A program made the position numbers and the translations under genes. 64,000 bases of DNA, taken from the NCBI GenBank assembly GCA_036381125.1, contig DASVDK010000177.1:1-64000 (forward strand). Reading direction: 5' to 3'. Positions 43,636 to 53,009 of this stretch are shown piece by piece. This stretch comes from DASVDK01 sp036381125 [NCBI: Thermodesulfobacteriota bacterium]. GTDB lineage: Bacteria > DASVDK01. How positions within the stretch are numbered: position 1 is the first letter of the stretch; every line of letters starts with the position of its first letter. The notes under the pieces were generated by a model, which saw only the letters and a program-made list of their open reading frames with translations, was not told the DNA's origin and did no database searches.

Positions 43636-45104
43636 AACCTGAGCGTGACGCCGGCGTTCAGGCGGCCCTCCTCCGGATACTCGCGGCCGTCGTAGGTCGT
43701 CCGGTCGACCGCCACCGCGCCCTCGACGTCCACGGTGAGCCAGGGGACGCCGACGGCCAGCCCTGCGGTCAGGACCGGGCTGCTGCCCGACTCGGCCAGG
43801 TTCGTGTAGGCGCCGCCGCGCAACCGGAACCACTGGAAGGGCGCGAGCTCCACGCCGCCGCCGAGGATCCGGCTCCGCACCCCCGCGAGGGCCGTCTCGT
43901 TCTCCGTCAGGTCGATGTCCGCCGCGAGCGAAAGCCACCGGAGCGGCGCCCAGGAGACGCCGGCCCGCACCTGGGGGTCGACCTCGAGGTCGGGGCCGAT
44001 CGGCGCCTCGAACCTCGGGCCGTTGAGGTGCTTGCCGACCACGCCGACGCCGATCGTCCGGTTCGGCCACCAGACCGCTCCCAGGTCGAGGCCGAACGCC
44101 GTGCTGTCGCGGTAGGACTCCCGGAGCTCGTCGAGCGCCTCCCCCGCGTCGGTGCCGAAGACCTCGATCTCCGAGACGTACACCCGACCCCGCATGAGCT
44201 TCACCGACGCGCCGAGCCCGAGGCTGCCCAGGCGCCCGAGGCGGATCGGGTGGCCGTACGACAGCGGCACCTCGACGAGGCCGATGCCGCGGTTGCGCAG
44301 GACCGAGGCGTTGGCGTCGATCGGGCCTCCGGAGCCGAGCGCCTCGGCAAGGGCGACGAGCGCGTCGGTCGCCTCGGCCGGCGTGACGCCGGCCTCGTTG
44401 GAGCCGTCGAGCTCGGCGTCGAACGCGCTCACCACATCGGCCGGGTTCGCGACGCCGGCCGCGGCGAGCGCGGCCTCGATCTCGGCGCGTTGGGCCGGCG
44501 AGAAGAAGGCGTTCGAGGGCGGCGCGCCGACGCCGAGCGCGCTCATGGCGGCGGCGTCGATGGGCGCGCCGCCCGCCTCCGGCAGGACGTTGGTCGTGTC
44601 GATGTCGGGCAGCAGCGCCGCCTCGCCCGTCCCGTAGACGCCGAAGCCGAGGCGCCGGACGTGCAGCCCCGCGAGGGCGTTGGCGCGGACCGACAGCGCC
44701 CCCTCGCTCCGATCGATCTTCCGAAGCAGCGCGAGCATCTGCACGGCGTCGGCTGCGACGCCCCGGTCGGTCGCCGGCGATCCGGTGAAGTCGGCGATGG
44801 CCTCGACGTCGATGCGCGAGAGCCGGTCGAGGTCGTCGACGATGTCGTCGTGCGCGGCGGCGCCGACGCCCGCGCCGAGGCGAGCGGCGACCCGGCGGTT
44901 GAACGCCAGGGCGGCGGGGTTCCAGTAGGGTGCGAGCCCGTCCGGCGGCCGGGCGACGCCCGCGCCGCCCATGCCGAGCGTGCCGAGGGGCTGGAACTCG
45001 ACGGCGGCAGCCGGGGCGGCGGCAGCGAGGCCGAGGGCGGCGGCGAGAGCCGCCGCAGGGGCGAGCGGCCACCGGCCCGCCCATCGGTCCGGGGTTCGGT
45101 GCAT
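43632..45104 (-). CDS. TraF-like (TraF_2 type) outer-membrane beta-barrel protein
   Basis: 490 aa. Signal peptide ending AAAAPAAAVEF, then LGTLGMGGAGVARPPDGLAPYWNPAALAF, the signature of the TraF_2/FadL-like barrel group, and a C-terminal aromatic residue (GVTLRF), the sorting signal for outer-membrane proteins. The name comes from plasmid transfer proteins, but chromosomal members are not conjugation genes. ATG at 45104; the ribosome-binding GGGAGGG is buried in a hairpin just upstream. 142 bp behind ctaG. Confidence 0.78.
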   Translation of the reverse strand: MHRTPDRWAGRWPLAPAAALAAALGLAAAAPAAAVEFQPLGTLGMGGAGVARPPDGLAPYWNPAALAFNRRVAARLGAGVGAAAHDDIVDDLDRLSRIDVEAIADFTGSPATDRGVAADAVQMLALLRKIDRSEGALSVRANALAGLHVRRLGFGVYGTGEAALLPDIDTTNVLPEAGGAPIDAAAMSALGVGAPPSNAFFSPAQRAEIEAALAAAGVANPADVVSAFDAELDGSNEAGVTPAEATDALVALAEALGSGGPIDANASVLRNRGIGLVEVPLSYGHPIRLGRLGSLGLGASVKLMRGRVYVSEIEVFGTDAGEALDELRESYRDSTAFGLDLGAVWWPNRTIGVGVVGKHLNGPRFEAPIGPDLEVDPQVRAGVSWAPLRWLSLAADIDLTENETALAGVRSRILGGGVELAPFQWFRLRGGAYTNLAESGSSPVLTAGLAVGVPWLTVDVEGAVAVDRTTYDGREYPEEGRLNAGVTLRF

Positions 45105-45105
45105 G

Positions 45106-45131
45106 GGTCCCTCCCGCGAAGCGGCGGGACC
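45106..45131 (-). promoter_or_regulatory. hairpin covering the ribosome-binding site of the outer-membrane protein gene
   Basis: In the mRNA, GGTCCC pairs with GGGACC and CCGC with GCGG around a TTC loop, with a small bulge. The stem ends 1 nt before the ATG, so the GGGAGGG sequence is sequestered. Could also be the 3' end structure of the cox/ctaG transcript. Confidence 0.5.
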
Positions 45132-45246
45132 TTACGCCAGGCGGGCCGGCGATGCAAGCGGAACCTGGTCTCGATCGTGAGGGACAGGCTCGGGCCGGAG
45201 TCGCACGCCGCGAGCCGGTGGACGGCGGTCGTTCGGCAGGGCGGCG

Positions 45247-46128
45247 TCAGCGTCCCGGCGCCCGCGCCTCCCCGCGAAGGGGCCCCCGCGCCTCGTCCTC
45301 CTCGCGGGCCGACCAGATGAGGAAGACGGTGGTGAGGGCGAAGAGCCAGAAGAACCCGCCCGCCACCCACATGATGAGCGCCCCGAGCTGCTGGTCGTAG
45401 AGGGCCGTCATGTCCGTGACCCGCGGCGCCTCGGCGTACCAGGGATAGAGCGGCTCGGTGGCGAGGGCGATGATCGCGCCCACGAGGGAGCCGGGCACGA
45501 TCTGGAAGAAGAGATAGAGCATGGCGACCGGCGGCGCGAGCCTCGGCCAGCCGGGGACGCCGAGGGGGCCGCTGACGGGCCACCACATGATCACCGCGGT
45601 CACCAGGTAGGCGAGGTGAAGCGCGATGTGGAAGTCGTGGTTCCGCATCTGCAGCTCGTACACGGGCACCACGTGGGAGACGGCGAAGAGGACGTTGAAG
45701 ATCAGGAAGGCCGGCACCGGCCGCGTCACCCGGCGGCCGAGGGGGCCGATCACCCGCATGCGCGCGAGGGGCCGGAACGCCCAGGCCGGCATTCCGGCGA
45801 GGAGGAGCGGCGCCACGACCAGCGTCACGAGGAGGTGCTGCACCATGTGGACGCTGAAGAGGCAACAGTCGCCGTACTCGTGGATCGGACCGCTGAGCGC
45901 ACCGAACATGACGGCGACCCCGGCCACGAAGGCCGCCTGCCGCGCGCGGTGAACCGGCGCCGACCCGGCGATCCGCGCGCGTCCCGGTCCGACGAGCCAG
46001 AAGTACCCGGCGAGAAGGGCGAGGCACCCGATGACGATGCTCGGGTGCCCGAGCCAGACGGTGAGCCCGTCGGGGACCGTGTAGGTCCCCGACGACGGGT
46101 CGAGGACGAGCGGATGGGAGAGGAGCAC
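45247..46128 (-). CDS. ctaG: cytochrome c oxidase assembly protein CtaG (caa3 type)
   Basis: 293 aa, seven hydrophobic segments. HMVQHLLVTLVVAPLLLAG, SHVVPVYE and the family's FQIVPGSLVGAII identify the Bacillus-type CtaG membrane protein needed for caa3 oxidase assembly. GTG start, 4 bp after the coxD stop. Last gene of the oxidase operon. Confidence 0.88.
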   Translation of the reverse strand: MLLSHPLVLDPSSGTYTVPDGLTVWLGHPSIVIGCLALLAGYFWLVGPGRARIAGSAPVHRARQAAFVAGVAVMFGALSGPIHEYGDCCLFSVHMVQHLLVTLVVAPLLLAGMPAWAFRPLARMRVIGPLGRRVTRPVPAFLIFNVLFAVSHVVPVYELQMRNHDFHIALHLAYLVTAVIMWWPVSGPLGVPGWPRLAPPVAMLYLFFQIVPGSLVGAIIALATEPLYPWYAEAPRVTDMTALYDQQLGALIMWVAGGFFWLFALTTVFLIWSAREEDEARGPLRGEARAPGR

Positions 46129-46132
46129 CCCG

Positions 46133-46459
46133 CTACCAGAGCCCCTTGAAGAGGGCGATGAAGGACAGGATCGTCGCCGTCGCCACCATGAGGCCGAAGA
46201 GGAAGAAGCCCGAGAAGATCCGGCTGTCGAACTTGAGGTGCATGTAGTAGGCGACGACGAGGGCGAACTTCAACGTGCCGAGCGCGAGGATCGTCGGGAC
46301 GAGGATCGGCCGCAGGAAGGTCGCGTAGTAGGTCCAGACCTCGACCGCCGTGACGACGGTGAGGATGACGGCGATCTTCCAGTAGGTCGCGTCCGACGCG
46401 TGCGTCTGGTGCGCCGCCTGGTGGCCCGTCTGCGAGATGGCGTTGCCGTGGTCGCTCAT
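46133..46459 (-). CDS. cytochrome c oxidase subunit IV (CoxD-type)
   Basis: 108 aa with three hydrophobic segments (AVILTVVTAVEVWTYY, VPTILALGTLKFALVVAYYMHL, ATILSFIALF). The KFALVVAYYMHLKFD motif marks the prokaryotic COX4 family. The ATG at 46459 follows coxC by 11 bp. Confidence 0.88.
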   Translation of the reverse strand: MSDHGNAISQTGHQAAHQTHASDATYWKIAVILTVVTAVEVWTYYATFLRPILVPTILALGTLKFALVVAYYMHLKFDSRIFSGFFLFGLMVATATILSFIALFKGLW

Positions 46460-46470
46460 GCGCGTGGCTC

Positions 46471-47103
46471 CTACGGGATCAGGTAGATGATCGCGAAGAG
46501 GACGATCCAGACGATGTCGACGAAGTGCCAGTAGAGGCCGCAGATCTCCACGTTGATGGCGTTCGCCGGCGTGAGGCGGCCGGTGAACGACCAGAGGAAG
46601 AGGGAGAGCAGCCAGACGACCCCCACCGTCACGTGCGCGCCGTGGAACCCGGTCAGGGTGAAGAAGGTCGCGCCGAAGAGGTTGCCGCCGAGCGAGAGCC
46701 CCTTGTGATAGAACTCCGTGAACTCGTAGACCTGGAAGCCCACGAAGATCGAGCCGAGGGCGGCGGTCATGAAGATCCAGAAGCGGAACTTCCGCATGTT
46801 GCCGGCGGTGATGCCCGAGAGCGCCAGCACCATGGCGAGGCTGCTCATGAGGAGCACGAACGCGCTCACCGACGTGAGCGGGATGTTCAGGATCCCCTCG
46901 CCGAGCGCCGTCGTGTGCGGCGTCGGTCCGACGGCGTCCCGCCCCTTGTAGACGAGATAGGTCGCGATGAGCGACCCGAAGAACATGCAGTCCGAGCCGA
47001 GGAACGCCCACCAGAGCATCTTGCGGTGGTCGAGCCCCGTTGCCGTCGCGTGCTCGACGCCGTGCGCGTCGAGGTGGGCGGTGGCGGAATGGGTTGCGGA
47101 CAT
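46471..47103 (-). CDS. coxC: cytochrome c oxidase subunit III
   Basis: 210 aa, seven helices; MLWWAFLGSDCMFFGSLIATYL, FFTLTGFHGAHVTVGVVWLL and VEICGLYWHFVDIVWIVLF are family hallmarks. Stabilises the proton pump. 31 bp after coxA. Confidence 0.93.
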   Translation of the reverse strand: MSATHSATAHLDAHGVEHATATGLDHRKMLWWAFLGSDCMFFGSLIATYLVYKGRDAVGPTPHTTALGEGILNIPLTSVSAFVLLMSSLAMVLALSGITAGNMRKFRFWIFMTAALGSIFVGFQVYEFTEFYHKGLSLGGNLFGATFFTLTGFHGAHVTVGVVWLLSLFLWSFTGRLTPANAINVEICGLYWHFVDIVWIVLFAIIYLIP

Positions 47104-47134
47104 GGGTTGTCGTCTCCTCGAGATGTCGTTCGGC

Positions 47135-48952
47135 CTAGCTGGCCGGCTCGAAGGCCCACGCGAAGAAGCCCGCGAGCATGATCCCCACGCCGGTCAGGAA
47201 GACCGGCACCGAGTGCGAGACGCCGCCGGCGCCCATGGCCAGCAGGCCCACGGCGGCGAACGCCGGCCAGAACGACGGGTTCGGCAGGTGGATGCCGTGA
47301 CCGTCGCCGGCCGTGACCCCGGTCTGGCTCCGCTCCTCCCAGAGCGGGTAGCGGCTCTGCACCGTCGGGACCACGGCGAAGTTGTAGGCCGGAGGCGGTG
47401 AGGGGATCGACCACTCGAGGGTCGGCGCGTCCCACGGGTTGACCGGCGCGCGGTCGCCGCTGCGCAGGCTCTTCATGAGGGTCCAGATGAAGACCAGGAA
47501 CGCCAGCATGAGCACGAAGGCGCCGATGGTCGAGGCCATGTTGAGGCCGCCGAGCCCGAGCTCCTCGTGGTACGTGTAGATGCGGCGAGGCATCCCCAGG
47601 AGCCCGATCATGTGCATCGGGAAGAAGGTGAGGTTGAACCCGATCAGGGCGAGCCAGAACACCACCTTCCCGAGCTTCTCGTCGAGCATCTTCCCCGTCA
47701 TCTTCGGGAACCAGTAGTGGAAGCCCCCGAGGAGGGCGAAGAGCGCCCCGCCGAACAGCACGTAGTGGAAGTGGGCGACGATGTAGTACGTGTCGGTCTG
47801 CTGCAGGTCGGCCGGCGGCGAGGCGTGGTGCACGCCCGACAGCCCGCCCATCGTGAACATCGCGATGAAGGCGACCCCGTAGAGCAGCGGCGTCCGCATC
47901 GCGATGGACCCGCCCCAGAGCGTCGCGAGCCAGTTGAAGATCTTGACGCCGGTCGGGATGGCGATCGCCATCGTCGTGACGGCGAAGATCGCGTCGGCGA
48001 GCGGCCCCATGCCGACCGCGAACATGTGGTGCGCCCAGACGCCGAAGCCGAGCACGGCGATCCCGATGCCCGAGAGGATGACGAAGGGATAGCCGAACAG
48101 CGGCTTGCGCGCGAACGTCGGCAGCACCTCGGAGATGATGCCGAAGGCCGGCAGGATCAGGATGTAGACCTCCGGGTGGCCGAACACCCAGAAGAGGTGC
48201 TGCCAGAGCACCGGATCACCGCCGCCCTGCGGGATGTAGAAGTGCGTCCCGAAGTACCGGTCGAACGTGAGGAGGATCAGCGCGACCGTGACGACCGGAA
48301 ACGCCAGGGCGACCAGGACGTTCGTGATGAGCGTCATCCAGACGAACGGCGGCATCCGCATCAGCCGCATGCCCGGCGCGCGGAGGTTCACGATCGTCAC
48401 GATGAAGTTGAAGGCCGAGGCGAGCGACGAGACGCCGAGGATCTGGAGCCCCACGAGCCAGTAGTCCACCGACTTGCCCGGCGAGTACTGCGGCGAGGTG
48501 AGGTTCGCGTAGCCGAACCACCCCGTGTCCGGCGCCGCCCCCGCGATCCAGCTCCAGTTCAGCACGAGCGCCCCGGCGAGGAAGACCCAGTAGCTGAACG
48601 CGTTGAGCCTCGGAAACGCCACGTCCCGCGCGCCGATCATGAGCGGCACGAGGTAATTGAAGTACATGGCGTTGAGCGGCATGATCGCCAGGAAGATCAT
48701 CGTCGTGCCGTGCATCGTGAAGAGCTCGTTGTAGGTCTGAGCCGTCACGAGGTCGTTGTTCGGCACGGCGAGCTGCGTGCGGATGATCAGCGCCTCGATG
48801 CCTCCGAGCAGGAAGAAGACGAAGGCGCTCACACCGTAGAGGATGGCGATCCGCTTGTGGTCGACGGTGGTGATCCAGCTCCACACGCCGCCGGCGTACG
48901 GGCTCACCGCCGGGGCGGCGGCGGCCGTTGCGCCCATGGCTCTCGTCGTCAT
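47135..48952 (-). CDS. coxA: cytochrome c oxidase subunit I (A1-type haem-copper oxidase)
   Basis: 605 aa. Haem and copper ligands in FTMHGTTMIF, FGHPEVYILILP, WAHHMFAVGM and YYIVAHFHYVLFGG. The FGHPEV motif with Glu marks the A1 subfamily with D- and K-channels. Catalyses oxygen reduction with proton pumping. The C-terminus carries extra residues beyond twelve helices, as in long caa3 CoxA proteins. ATG overlaps the coxB stop (ATGA). Confidence 0.96.
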   Translation of the reverse strand: MTTRAMGATAAAAPAVSPYAGGVWSWITTVDHKRIAILYGVSAFVFFLLGGIEALIIRTQLAVPNNDLVTAQTYNELFTMHGTTMIFLAIMPLNAMYFNYLVPLMIGARDVAFPRLNAFSYWVFLAGALVLNWSWIAGAAPDTGWFGYANLTSPQYSPGKSVDYWLVGLQILGVSSLASAFNFIVTIVNLRAPGMRLMRMPPFVWMTLITNVLVALAFPVVTVALILLTFDRYFGTHFYIPQGGGDPVLWQHLFWVFGHPEVYILILPAFGIISEVLPTFARKPLFGYPFVILSGIGIAVLGFGVWAHHMFAVGMGPLADAIFAVTTMAIAIPTGVKIFNWLATLWGGSIAMRTPLLYGVAFIAMFTMGGLSGVHHASPPADLQQTDTYYIVAHFHYVLFGGALFALLGGFHYWFPKMTGKMLDEKLGKVVFWLALIGFNLTFFPMHMIGLLGMPRRIYTYHEELGLGGLNMASTIGAFVLMLAFLVFIWTLMKSLRSGDRAPVNPWDAPTLEWSIPSPPPAYNFAVVPTVQSRYPLWEERSQTGVTAGDGHGIHLPNPSFWPAFAAVGLLAMGAGGVSHSVPVFLTGVGIMLAGFFAWAFEPAS

Positions 48953-49992
48953 TTGAGGCTCCCGAGGTAGGCGACCAGGGCCTGCACGGTCTCGTCGTTC
49001 AGGTTGAGGTTGGGCATCTTCGACCCGGGCTTCACCGCCGGCGGGTTCCTGAGCCACCGCGCGAGGTTCTCCGGGGTGTTCGGCATCATGCCTGCCGCGA
49101 TGGTGTGGCGGCGGGCGAAGTACGTGAGGTCGGGCCCGATGACGCCGGCAGCGGGCGTGCCCGCGATCCGGTGGCACCCGATGCAGGCGCTGGTGATGAA
49201 CGCCTGAGCACCTTTGGCCGCGAGCGGATCGGTCGTGTCCGGCGGCTTCGGGGCCTTGAAGTCCTGGACCCAGCGGTCGAACTCCGCCGGCTCGGCGACC
49301 ACCACGCGGAAGCCCATGTTGGCGTGCGAGGCGCCGCAGAACTCCGCGCACTGGCCCCAGAAGAGGTCGGCGACCTGCGGGGTCAGGCTGATGTGGTTCA
49401 CGTGGCCGGGAACGAGGTCACGCTTGCCGCCGAGCTTCGGCGCCCAGAAGCTGTGGATCACGTCCGCCGACTCGAGGGCGATGTCGACCTTGCGCCCCCT
49501 GGGGAGCCAGAGGTCGTTCGCCGTGACGATGTCGAGCTGCGGGTAGCGGAACTCCCACCACCACTGGTGCCCGATCGCACGGACCTGCAGGTTCTCCTCG
49601 GCGGGCGGCGCCTGGGTGTCGAAGATCGTCTGCACGGTCGGCACCGCCACCGACGCCAGGATGAGCGCCGGGGCGAGCGTCCACGCGATCTCGATCCGGG
49701 TGTTGCCGTGGACCTGGGCCGGAAGCGGCTGGCCGGGCCTGCGGCGGAACCGGAAGATCGCATAGATCAACAGGACCTCGACCAGGATGAAGATCACGAT
49801 GGACCACCAGATGATGGTCCAGAAGAGGTCGTTGATGGTATGCGCGAAGTCCGAGTGCGGATCCATGGCGTTCTGGACGTACTCGCCAGCGCAACCGGAC
49901 AGCAGGATCGTCAGAGCCGGGAGGACGACACCGGACAGGAAGCGGACCCGTCCGGGCCGCGCGTATGTGCCGTGTGCCACGCTGTGGACCAC
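48949..49992 (-). CDS. coxB: cytochrome c oxidase subunit II fused to cytochrome c (caa3 type)
   Basis: 347 aa. Lipoprotein-type signal (LTILLSGC), two membrane helices, the CuA site GQCAEFCGASHANM and an additional C-terminal haem c site CIGCH with Met in KMPNLNLND. It accepts electrons from cytochrome c or directly and passes them to subunit I. GTG start at 49992. Confidence 0.95.
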   Translation of the reverse strand: MVHSVAHGTYARPGRVRFLSGVVLPALTILLSGCAGEYVQNAMDPHSDFAHTINDLFWTIIWWSIVIFILVEVLLIYAIFRFRRRPGQPLPAQVHGNTRIEIAWTLAPALILASVAVPTVQTIFDTQAPPAEENLQVRAIGHQWWWEFRYPQLDIVTANDLWLPRGRKVDIALESADVIHSFWAPKLGGKRDLVPGHVNHISLTPQVADLFWGQCAEFCGASHANMGFRVVVAEPAEFDRWVQDFKAPKPPDTTDPLAAKGAQAFITSACIGCHRIAGTPAAGVIGPDLTYFARRHTIAAGMMPNTPENLARWLRNPPAVKPGSKMPNLNLNDETVQALVAYLGSLK

Positions 49993-50294
49993 CTTCGCAA
50001 GAGAGGGTGACGGTCAGTTTGCTGGAGACCAGGGTAGTTTTGATCTGAAACAGTAGCCCGGTCAAGTGATACCTGGCACATGCTTGGTTTTGCACGACTT
50101 TATCGGCGCCGGGCCTCTCCGGAAAGCTCCGTAACCGCTCGAAGCGTCCGCCTGTCGAGTCAGCGGGCCGACGGGCCCGGCCCTGCGGGGCTGTCGCGGC
50201 GCCCGCGGCTGCGGCGGGCGAGGGTGCGGCGCTGTCCCGGGTGGGGCGTGTCTCGGGGAGGCGGGCCGGCTGGCGCCGGCCCGCCAGATGGGCG
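49993..50294. other. 302-bp gap between the c-type cytochrome gene and coxB
   Basis: No gene seen. It contains a GC-rich stretch (about 50160-50285) and, on the minus strand, a TTGACC near 50065 that could be a -35 for coxB. The operon may also read through from 50855. Confidence 0.45.
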
Positions 50295-50855
50295 CTACTT
50301 GCCCTTGAGGGAGAGGATGTAGGCTACGAGGGCGTGCCGGTCGGCCTCCGGGAGCGAGGCCCAGGAGACCATCGCCGTTCCGGGCACCCCGTTGGTAATG
50401 GTCTGAAAGATCTGGTCCGGCGAGCCGCCGTGCTTCCACTCGTCGTCGGTCAGGTCCTGCGGCTTCGGGTTGAGGGCCGCGGCGGCCGGCCCGTCGCCGT
50501 GCCCGCTGGCGCCGTGGCAGGTGGCGCAGTTCTGGGCGAAGAGCTGCTGGCCGCGCTGGACGTCACCGCCGCCACCGCCACCGCCCGCCGGGGCCGCCGC
50601 GACCTGCGTGCCGCCGCCTGCCCCGGGGCTCGCCTCGGTGGTCGCGCCGGCGGGCGACTCATCGGCGGCCGGTGCTGCAGGGGAGGCGGCGGCCGTGGGG
50701 CCTGCCGGGGACGTCGCCGCCTGCGGGCTCGAGGCGGCCTGACCGCCCGGCGCCGGAGATTCGCCCTGGCTGCAACCGGCGGCGAGCCCGCCGCCGAGCA
50801 GGGCCGATGCCATCAGTGCTGCCACGCGCCCGGAAACCGGGAAGAGCTGTCGCAT
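50295..50855 (-). CDS. lipoprotein mono-haem cytochrome c
   Basis: 186 aa. Lipobox-like GGGLAAGCSQG, an Ala/Pro/Ser-rich linker (~25-95) and a class I cytochrome c domain with NCATCHGASGHGDG and axial Met in GTAMVSW. Anchored to the membrane, it probably shuttles electrons to the caa3 oxidase. The start has AAGGAGGA upstream. Confidence 0.9.
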   Translation of the reverse strand: MRQLFPVSGRVAALMASALLGGGLAAGCSQGESPAPGGQAASSPQAATSPAGPTAAASPAAPAADESPAGATTEASPGAGGGTQVAAAPAGGGGGGGDVQRGQQLFAQNCATCHGASGHGDGPAAAALNPKPQDLTDDEWKHGGSPDQIFQTITNGVPGTAMVSWASLPEADRHALVAYILSLKGK

Positions 50856-51091
50856 GTGAGTCCTCCTTACGGGAGACCAGGTGAGTTAATTAGAGGAGAC
50901 GCTGCCGGGGGGCGCGGTCTCGAGGACCGGGTGAACAGGCGAGCAAGAAGCGCGCCGGCCTGTCGCGAGCCTGGGTGGCGCTATCCTATCGCGTCCGGAC
51001 GCTCGCTGCCGGTAGCCGGTCAGGGGATCTGCCCCACGTCCTGCGGCGCAGCGCCGGGTCCGTGCTCGGGCGAGCGATCGGGAGAGGCCCA

Positions 51092-52054
51092 GTGAAGCTG
51101 CGCGGATGTCGGATCGCTGCCGGAGTCGTGCTGGCCGCCCTGGTCGCCGGGTGCGGCGGCGCCAGCGGGGACGACGCCGGCACGTTCAGCCTCCAGATCG
51201 GCGACACACCGATCGACGGTACGTCGCGCGCGGTGGTGACGTTCGACCGGGTGGAACTGGTCGGTGAAGGGGGGCGGCTCACGGTCTGGCAGGGGTTCGA
51301 GACGGTCGACCTCCAGCGGCTCGGCGGCTGCGTCCTCTTCGACCTCGTCCCGCCGACCACGGTCCCGGCCGGGACCTACGCGGAGATCCGGCTCGGCATC
51401 GTCGCGCAGGACGACCCGCGGTTCCGATCGACCGACGAGCTGCCCCACCCGAGCTTCGTCGACCTCGGCGGCGCCGACGTCCGGCTGCTCAGCGTGCCGG
51501 GCGGCGGGCAGGCCGAGGCCAGGATCCCGGGGCCGTTCGTCGTCCCCGACGGCGGCTCGCTCGGCGTCCTGGCCGACCTCGACCTGCGCCGGTCGATTCG
51601 CACCGTCGCGTCCGGCGCGGGCGCCCGGTACATCCTCCGGCCCGTCCTCAGGACGGTCGAGGACGCGCAGGCCGCCGCCATCCGGGGGACGGTCCGCAAG
51701 GCCGACGGCTCGGCCTTCTCCGCCGCGGAGGCGCCCGTGGTCTACGCGTGGCGGGGCACCGGCTCGCTCGTCGATCCCACGACCGACTTCGTGGATGCGG
51801 CGAAGGTGGTCGCGTCGGCCATCCCGCGGCCGGCCGGCGATCCGGCCGAGGGGGAGTACTGCCTCGGGCCGCTCGAGCCGGGCACCTACCGGGTGACGGC
51901 CGTGGCGGGGGTCGAGACGGTGGCCGCGCTCGACGGTGCGCTCCTCGACCGGTGGGACGGCCGCTACGCGCCCGCCGAGGTCGACGCGCCCGTGACGGTC
52001 GGCGCGGCGCAGACCGCCGACGGCGTCTCGTTCACGCTCTCCCCCCTCTACTGA
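51092..52054 (+). CDS. DUF4382-type lipoprotein, copy 1
   Basis: 320 aa from the GTG at 51092, which has GGAGAGG upstream. Lipobox LVAGCGG, then the DUF4382 domain (FSLQIGDTPIDGTSRAVVTFDRVEL, LVPPTTVPAGTYAEIRL) and a C-terminal carboxypeptidase-regulatory-like beta-sandwich (GTVRKADGSAF, VYAWRGTGS). Function of the domain unknown. A TATCCT -10 is seen at 50982-50987. It is followed without gap by a paralogue. Confidence 0.75.
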   Translation: MKLRGCRIAAGVVLAALVAGCGGASGDDAGTFSLQIGDTPIDGTSRAVVTFDRVELVGEGGRLTVWQGFETVDLQRLGGCVLFDLVPPTTVPAGTYAEIRLGIVAQDDPRFRSTDELPHPSFVDLGGADVRLLSVPGGGQAEARIPGPFVVPDGGSLGVLADLDLRRSIRTVASGAGARYILRPVLRTVEDAQAAAIRGTVRKADGSAFSAAEAPVVYAWRGTGSLVDPTTDFVDAAKVVASAIPRPAGDPAEGEYCLGPLEPGTYRVTAVAGVETVAALDGALLDRWDGRYAPAEVDAPVTVGAAQTADGVSFTLSPLY

Positions 52055-52992
52055 TCCGTCCCTCGAGAGCGCCCGTCAGACCGCCCGATCGCCGGGGAGC
52101 GGCGCTGGCGCTCGCCGCTGCGCTGGCGGGCTGCGGCGCCGGCGAGGAGCAGGGGACCGGGACCTTCGGCCTGCGGATGGGGGACGCGCCGATCGAGGGC
52201 GCGGAGCGCGTCGTCGTCACGTTCGACCGCGTCGAGCTCGTCGGCGCGCCGGGCCGGGTGACGGTGTGGGAGGGCCGACGGTCGGTCGACCTCCTCGAGT
52301 TCCGGAACTGCGAGCTCTTCGACCTCGTGCCGCCGACCAGCGTGCCGGCCGGCGTCTACGAGCAGGTGCGGCTCCACATCGTCGGCCCGAGCGGCCGGGA
52401 CCCGATGCCGAACTACGTCGAGTTCGCCGGCGGCCGGCGCGAGGCGCTCGAGGTCCCGAGCGGCGGGCAGTCGGGCGCCAGGATCCCGGGGCCGTTCGTC
52501 GTCCCCGCCGGCGGCTCGCTCGGCGTCCTGGCCGACTTCGACCTCGGCAAGTCGATCCACCTCGTCGAGACGGGGAGCGGGAAGTACCTCCTCCGCCCGG
52601 TCCTGCGCGCGGTCGAGGACGTGCGGGCCGCGGCCGTCCGCGGCACGGTGACGGCGGTCGGGGGCGAGCCCCTGGCGCTCGAGGACGCCCCCGTGGTCTA
52701 CGCGTGGCAGGGGACCGGCCCGCTCGTCGACCCCGCGACGCGCATCGTCGCCGCCGAGAAGGTGGTCGCCTCGGCCGCGCCGAGGGTCGACGGGAGCTAC
52801 TGTCTCGGCCCCCTCGGGGCCGGAACCTACCAGGTCACGGCGCTCGCCGGGGTCCATCGGGCCCCGGTCGGAGACACCCTCGTGGACCAGTGGGACGGCC
52901 GCTTCACGCAGGAGACCTGGCCCGTCCCGCTGGCGCTCGAGTCGGGCGAGGAGGCGACGGGCGTGGACTTCTCTCTCTCGCCGATCCCGTAG
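52051..52992 (+). CDS. DUF4382-type lipoprotein, copy 2
   Basis: 313 aa. Same architecture as copy 1 (FGLRMGDAPIEGAERVVVTFDRVEL, VYAWQGTGPLVDPATRI) and lipobox AALAGCGAG. No ATG, GTG or TTG precedes the signal in frame; the CTG at 52051 overlaps the copy 1 stop in a CTGA and gives a complete lipoprotein signal, so a CTG start is proposed. Tandem duplication. Confidence 0.7.
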   Translation: MIRPSRAPVRPPDRRGAALALAAALAGCGAGEEQGTGTFGLRMGDAPIEGAERVVVTFDRVELVGAPGRVTVWEGRRSVDLLEFRNCELFDLVPPTSVPAGVYEQVRLHIVGPSGRDPMPNYVEFAGGRREALEVPSGGQSGARIPGPFVVPAGGSLGVLADFDLGKSIHLVETGSGKYLLRPVLRAVEDVRAAAVRGTVTAVGGEPLALEDAPVVYAWQGTGPLVDPATRIVAAEKVVASAAPRVDGSYCLGPLGAGTYQVTALAGVHRAPVGDTLVDQWDGRFTQETWPVPLALESGEEATGVDFSLSPIP

Positions 52993-53009
52993 CGTCGGCG
53001 CCGCGGCGC

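Noticed and set aside
43632-45104. Conjugation system suggested by the TraF-like name
   Set aside because: No other tra/trb gene nearby; chromosomal TraF_2-type barrels are common without conjugation.
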